10,948 bases of DNA, taken from positions 1-10,948 of the forward strand of contig JAOXYB010058011.1 in the NCBI GenBank assembly GCA_028565635.1. Reading direction: 5' to 3'. Positions 7,358 to 10,948 of this stretch are shown here, one piece after another. Made by a program: the position numbers and the translations under genes. The notes beneath the pieces were generated by a model. That model did no database searches and was not told the DNA's origin. It worked only from the letters and a program-made list of their open reading frames with translations. This DNA is from Phoronis ovalis (taxonomy: Eukaryota; Phoronida; Phoronidae). Positions within the stretch are counted from its first letter, which is position 1. Each line of letters starts with the position of its first letter.

Positions 7358-10300
7358 CTAAAATGATATGCACAGAAATAAGATAACAACACATGTCGCA
7401 CAACACTTCATAATAATCAAGGCATTTTAATTAGATTAAGTTTGATTTTATTTTAAGCATAAGTTTAGGTATAAAGCAATTACTGTTCAGTACGTTTAGG
7501 TATCATCAATTTGACTAATTACTACTGTACATGAGGTATACAAACTGTTTTCTAGCTATAAAGCCAATTAAGGAAACACAAACTTAAATGCTGCAAGCTC
7601 CTATATGCTTTTCTGAAAGAGAAATAGTATTCAAACACAATAAATTGCAACCACAATGAATATACACAAGCTGACTTTTAGCAGCTTATATCTATCTTAA
7701 ATGCTAAATGTTTGCAAATAACTTAACAATTTGTACCTAAAGACTGTGCCCAACCAATACGTGCCGCTGTTCCTTCGGGCATATCATCAATTGTCACTTC
7801 AAAGTACCATGTTCCCCTTGAAACAGCTGCAAAGACAGGGAAGCAAAATAAAACCCGATTAAACTTGTGTACACTTATAACAGTAGATAACCGTAATACA
7901 TTTCTACAGAACAAATCTTGCTTATTAGATATTACTTTCATACATTAAAACACCTGTTATTTAAGTATCAGAGATGTATTAAATAAAATAACAAACTTAT
8001 GTGGGAGCATTTGATAGGACAAAACTCAGTACAGTGTTATTGACAACAAAAGCCCAGCTTACAGTGAGTGGCACGAATCATGCTGTATCCCTTCTCCCCA
8101 GTAACTGTTAATCTGTCCTCAGAGACTTTCAATTGGGTGGCTGCAAAAATGAAACCAATATGTAACAGAGTATGTTTCAAATTGTCAAAATTGGATAAAT
8201 ATAGTATATGCCGCCAACAGCAATAACAATAAAGACAAAGTTTTACGTTCTTGTATTATTTGATTACCTCACAATTCCATAGTGAGTATCTTGTTTATGA
8301 TGGGATAATCTTTACAAAGCTTCTATCTTAAAATATCAAGCTGCAGTTGAACACCATATACAAAAGCCTATAAATATGTCAAGATTTGGATTTGAGGAAA
8401 TTCGAGTGCATTAATGTAACTGCCACGATAGAAATGGTGCTTGCTGCTATAAGCATAGATGTGAAACGTTTAGAAGAAATTAAAACTTGCATATACCTCT
8501 GTCATTTAATGATAGCACTACGTGTGAAGATATAAATGTCCTATAGAGATAACCAGGAATAGGTTTGCCTGCCCAATCAATACTTTCATCAAATGCTTGT
8601 CTGTTTGGAGCGTGAGGGTCAGCCTCAGCCAAAATATACCTATACCCATCTTTATTATATGGATGTTCAAGTGGATACCCATACATGTCTAAACGAGTTG
8701 ATGCACCAAGCTCACTATAACATTTAAAACTGTCTGATCAGTGATTAAGTAAGTTCATCAGGTAGATAAAATCAAAATAAGATTAATTATATCTGACAAT
8801 CAAGAAAACTATTATCATCTCGTAACATTTCATCCACTGTCAGTAGATTTCTTTAGGCAACACACTCATTTCACATTGTGATGTTGAATTAGTGCCTAAT
8901 TTGTATGGCAAACAGATAACATTTTACATTAAGGTTATAAATTTTCAAGATTTGGTGAGTCAAATGGCACTTACCCTTTCTTTTGTTTCTGCCCTTGTTG
9001 GTTCTGGGATTCTGGTTGCTTTCTTTTTGTCCCACGCCCCTTACTGTCATTCAGTGATGAACCCGGTTTAACATTCTCAGATTTCGTAGATAAAGCTAGA
9101 TGCTTTAATGTATCGAAATTTGGTCCTATTTTTGATAAGTCCTACATGTAACCAAAAATATAATGAAACGCACAAAATATAAAATCAACATTTCCAGAAA
9201 TCAAATAAGCGAGAGGAATACTACAGTCCAAAGTGATTCGAATAGCTGAAGTAGAATGGTTCCTAAAGTCACAAGCAGCATTAAAATATGACTCTCCTAG
9301 TATCTGAAAACATGGTTCTTTACTTTAATTGTAAACAAATAGCTGAAATTTGTTTACATTTTTGAAGTTCCAGCAAAAAGAGAAATGCACTAACACAAGA
9401 TTGTCAAGTACTACTATTTATGACATAAAGCACAAACAAAAAAAAAATCTCGATAATTTTGTGAAACATAAAACAATCTCAGATGTAACTATACCAATAG
9501 TTTCATAACATTTACAGTCTGGATTGGAATTTTATTTAGCAAAACAAATTGCTCACCAAGTGGATTCACAGGTATATGCAAATTCACTAGGTAAGCTTTT
9601 GCTATGTAAAATTCACATCCTAAAGGAATAATGTATTTCTCAGTGCTAGAAATTGGGAAATTTCTGAAATTTACTGATTTATATTAAGTAGCCATCTCAT
9701 TTCTACTTGCAATTGGCATTAAGTGTTTTGATAAATATTTATTTTTACTTCTTTCATTATGAGATAAATAGTAGCCAACGGTTTAACAGTTTATGTTTAG
9801 TATGATTTATTACCATTTTATCGTGAAAAAACCCCACTAAAATTAAACATCTGATGATTAAACTGGGTAATGTCCTTTTAAGTGCAAATTCTGCTAGAAA
9901 AGTAACAATATTTAGGTTCTTATAATTACCATAAAAAACAAAATCAGAAGAAAGAAACCCATTGCAAACAAAATCTGAGTAACCTTATTTAATTATTTTG
10001 TTTTACAAATTGGAATATGATTAAAATGTTAACACAATGTTGGCGAGTAAGATTACGAAACATAAATGTTTAAGAAGTACATTTTGACTATTTATAGTAT
10101 AAAAATTAGATATATTATAATGTACCAATGTATAAATGCATGAAATGATCTTATAAACATTAGCACAGAGCTCAAGATGCAATCTGGCAGTGTTATCTGA
10201 CTATAACTTTCTTTTTCTTTCAAATTTGATAAACAAAAGAAAGATAGACACTACATCTTATCTTAACTTACAGAGTGCCTTAATCCAAACAACTGCTCTC

Positions 10301-10657
10301 CAGTCGGATCTTCTATCACTGAAAAAATCTCACATTCTTTCATCTAAAACATGGAAAAAATGTATGCAACAGAAATATTTACTAGTATAAATGTATCATA
10401 TTCTAGACAACTATAAAGCAGGAAACTTCTGTTATGCTGATTGAATGAAGCTCAACATAATACTTCATATAGATTATTACCTGAGACACTTCATGAACAA
10501 AAACGTTAAAATGATGTACAAAGATGGTAGCAAGAAGAACTGATGCTTATAGCAGACTTACCAGCGTTTTAGCTACTGTAGTATGCCATGTTAGTTTTAT
10601 TCTTCTTATCTGTGTGGTTAGAGATTCCCAGTGTTGATCAATGTAAGGTATGATTTC
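7164..10657 (-). CDS. ASH2L: ASH2/ASH2L histone H3K4 methyltransferase complex subunit, central part, 7 exons (partial at both ends)
   Basis: Minus-strand exons in transcript order are 10657-10562, 10343-10272, 9141-8975, 8714-8497, 8140-8063, 7826-7737 and 7357-7164. They join in frame to 305 codons with GT-AG introns. ASH2L is a core subunit of SET1/MLL (COMPASS) complexes with WDR5, RBBP5 and DPY30, and it stimulates H3K4 methylation in the nucleus. Fragment residues 1-56 match the end of the winged-helix region ([11 protein letters not shown], then KECEIF). Residues 57-112 are the linker with KGRGTKRKQ. From about 122 the SPRY domain begins: [20 protein letters not shown], then [31 protein letters not shown] and GDVLGF. 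Missing are the N-terminal PHD-like part (right of the window) and everything after TYKDK, including the last SPRY strands and the DPY30-binding helix. The family match is by eye but dense and colinear. Confidence 0.96.
7358..7736 (-). other. ASH2 intron (379 nt)
   Basis: It separates two SPRY exons with split codon G|GT. Nothing beyond the splice signals is visible. Confidence 0.75.
7737..7826 (-). CDS. ASH2L: ASH2 exon: SPRY core (30 codons)
   Basis: It encodes [20 protein letters not shown], then ARIGWAQSL, with the hallmark SPRY WYFE and DxxP features. The acceptor is GTCTTTGCAG and the donor is GTACAA, phase 1 in and out. Confidence 0.95.
8063..8140 (-). CDS. ASH2L: ASH2 exon: SPRY strands (26 codons)
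   Basis: It completes G|CC (Ala) and encodes [20 protein letters not shown], then IRATH, matching [20 protein letters not shown] of vertebrates. The acceptor is TCATTTTTGCAG and the donor is GTAAGC. Entry and exit phases are both 1, so the exon could be skipped without a frameshift. Confidence 0.95.
8141..8496 (-). other. ASH2 intron (356 nt)
   Basis: It separates the SPRY-start exon from the next SPRY exon with split codon G|CC. Nothing beyond the splice signals is visible. Confidence 0.75.
8497..8714 (-). CDS. ASH2L: ASH2 exon: start of SPRY domain
   Basis: It completes GG|T and reads [10 protein letters not shown], then [20 protein letters not shown] and ADPHAPN. It continues to the [12 protein letters not shown] block and ends VVLSLNDR, matching GDLYRACLYERVLLALHDR of vertebrates. 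The donor is GTATAT, phase 1 out. This is the most strongly conserved exon in the window. Confidence 0.96.
8975..9141 (-). CDS. ASH2L: ASH2 exon: linker with KGRGTKRKQ basic motif
   Basis: It begins [10 protein letters not shown], matching DLSNIGPAYD of vertebrate ASH2L. It continues through a variable Ser/Asn-rich linker to KGRGTKRKQ (9042-9016), a conserved basic patch that serves nuclear import or DNA contact, then a Gln-rich [10 protein letters not shown]. The acceptor is ACATGTAG and the donor is GTAAGT, phase 2 out. Confidence 0.93.
9142..10271 (-). other. ASH2 intron (1,130 nt)
   Basis: It lies between the 24-codon exon and the linker exon and has good splice sites. Apart from the inverted forkhead-type hairpin at 9330-9358 I see no gene, RNA or mobile element in it. 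Confidence 0.7.
9330..9358. promoter_or_regulatory. 11-bp perfect hairpin of two inverted forkhead-type sites
   Basis: TGTAAACAAAT (9330-9340) and ATTTGTTTACA (9348-9358) are perfect inverted copies separated by 7 nt. Each contains the forkhead-factor core GTAAACA/TGTTTAC. It may be an intronic enhancer element or simply a chance AT-rich hairpin. Confidence 0.35.
10272..10343 (-). CDS. ASH2L: ASH2 exon: post-winged-helix segment (24 codons)
   Basis: It encodes [20 protein letters not shown] and then LRHS, the counterpart of the vertebrate SKERDVFLVKEHPDPG...FGLLDQ region. The vertebrate loop between these blocks is shorter here. The acceptor is CATGTTTTAG and the donor is GTAAGT. Its ATG is internal in the transcript, not a start. 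Confidence 0.9.
10562..10657 (-). CDS. ASH2L: ASH2 exon: winged-helix region end
   Basis: Its 32 codons (phase 0 in and out) encode [16 protein letters not shown]..., followed by [14 protein letters not shown]. They correspond to the DIIPFIDKYWE...MTWPNNIVKTM region of vertebrate ASH2L, part of the N-terminal DNA-binding winged helix. The acceptor is CTAATTTTACAG and the donor is GTAAGT on the minus strand. Upstream exons lie right of the window. Confidence 0.92.
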
Positions 10658-10948
10658 CTGTAAAATTAGTGAGAATAAGTTATTATCAAAATACTCTATG
10701 CTGTATTTTTAAGCATCTGTTGAAGACCATGACCTTTGGAAGAAAAAAAATCGCATCTTGATATAATTATCCATAGTATGACTTTGATGGCATGATGTGT
10801 TAACCTTTAATAATTATGTAATATTGGTCTGAATATAAATATACATCAGCACTAAAGGAATATACTGCTCATTGCAACAAGACATTTGTCATGTCTAATG
10901 CCCATCCAATGTGTAGGATATTTTTTTAACATTATTGTTTTTTTACAT
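10658..10948 (-). other. ASH2 intron, running off the window
   Basis: It has an acceptor ending at 10658 on the minus strand. I find no upstream exon here: the residues that precede EIIPYID in the family are not encoded in any minus frame, so they lie beyond 10948. Confidence 0.65.

Noticed and set aside
10190-10390. Plus-strand 66-codon frame
   Set aside because: Antisense shadow of the 24-codon ASH2 exon at 10272-10343.

Overview
The window is AT-rich eukaryotic DNA with GT-AG introns of about 160 to 1,240 nt. One of its genes is a recognisable ASH2-family chromatin protein, so the source is most likely an invertebrate animal; I cannot name the clade. There is no prokaryotic architecture: no operons, no ribosome binding sites and no CRISPR array. 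Most longer open frames are exons read into their introns, or chance frames in AT-rich sequence.

Plus strand, 1313-6524: I could assemble an 11-exon coding sequence of 1,554 nt (517 codons plus TAG). Nearly every junction has a good donor and acceptor, and the reading phase is kept throughout. The product has a very short N-terminus, one membrane segment (about residues 21-44) ending in Cys-Cys-Cys, a basic stop-transfer cluster, and a long cytoplasmic tail of about 470 residues. The tail is rich in Ser, Thr and Arg and has a proline-rich, SH3-ligand-like stretch and scattered tyrosine motifs. I do not recognise the family. The 3' UTR ends near a canonical AATAAA at 6975-6980.

Minus strand, 10657 down to 7164: seven exons (915 nt, 305 codons, all phases consistent) encode the middle of ASH2/ASH2L, a core subunit of the SET1/MLL (COMPASS) histone H3K4 methyltransferases. 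They cover the end of the N-terminal PHD/winged-helix region, a linker with a KGRGTKRKQ basic motif, and about the first two thirds of the SPRY domain. The start of the gene lies right of the window. The end of the SPRY domain and the DPY30-binding tail are missing: I found them neither left of 7164 nor in the introns of the plus-strand gene.

The simplest reading is that the membrane-protein gene is nested, on the opposite strand, inside a large ASH2 intron, with the last ASH2 exons left of position 1. A shortened ASH2 or an assembly join are the alternatives.

Non-coding structure: an A-rich tract with regularly spaced G (80-158); a tRNA-sized nested inverted repeat (483-556); a decayed tRNA-like SINE head with A and B boxes in the largest intron of the plus gene (about 2367-2446), in a 700-nt block bracketed by a 10-nt direct repeat; a degenerate repeat cluster with a 14-nt palindrome (5868-6010); and an 11-bp hairpin made of two inverted forkhead-type sites in an ASH2 intron (9330-9358).
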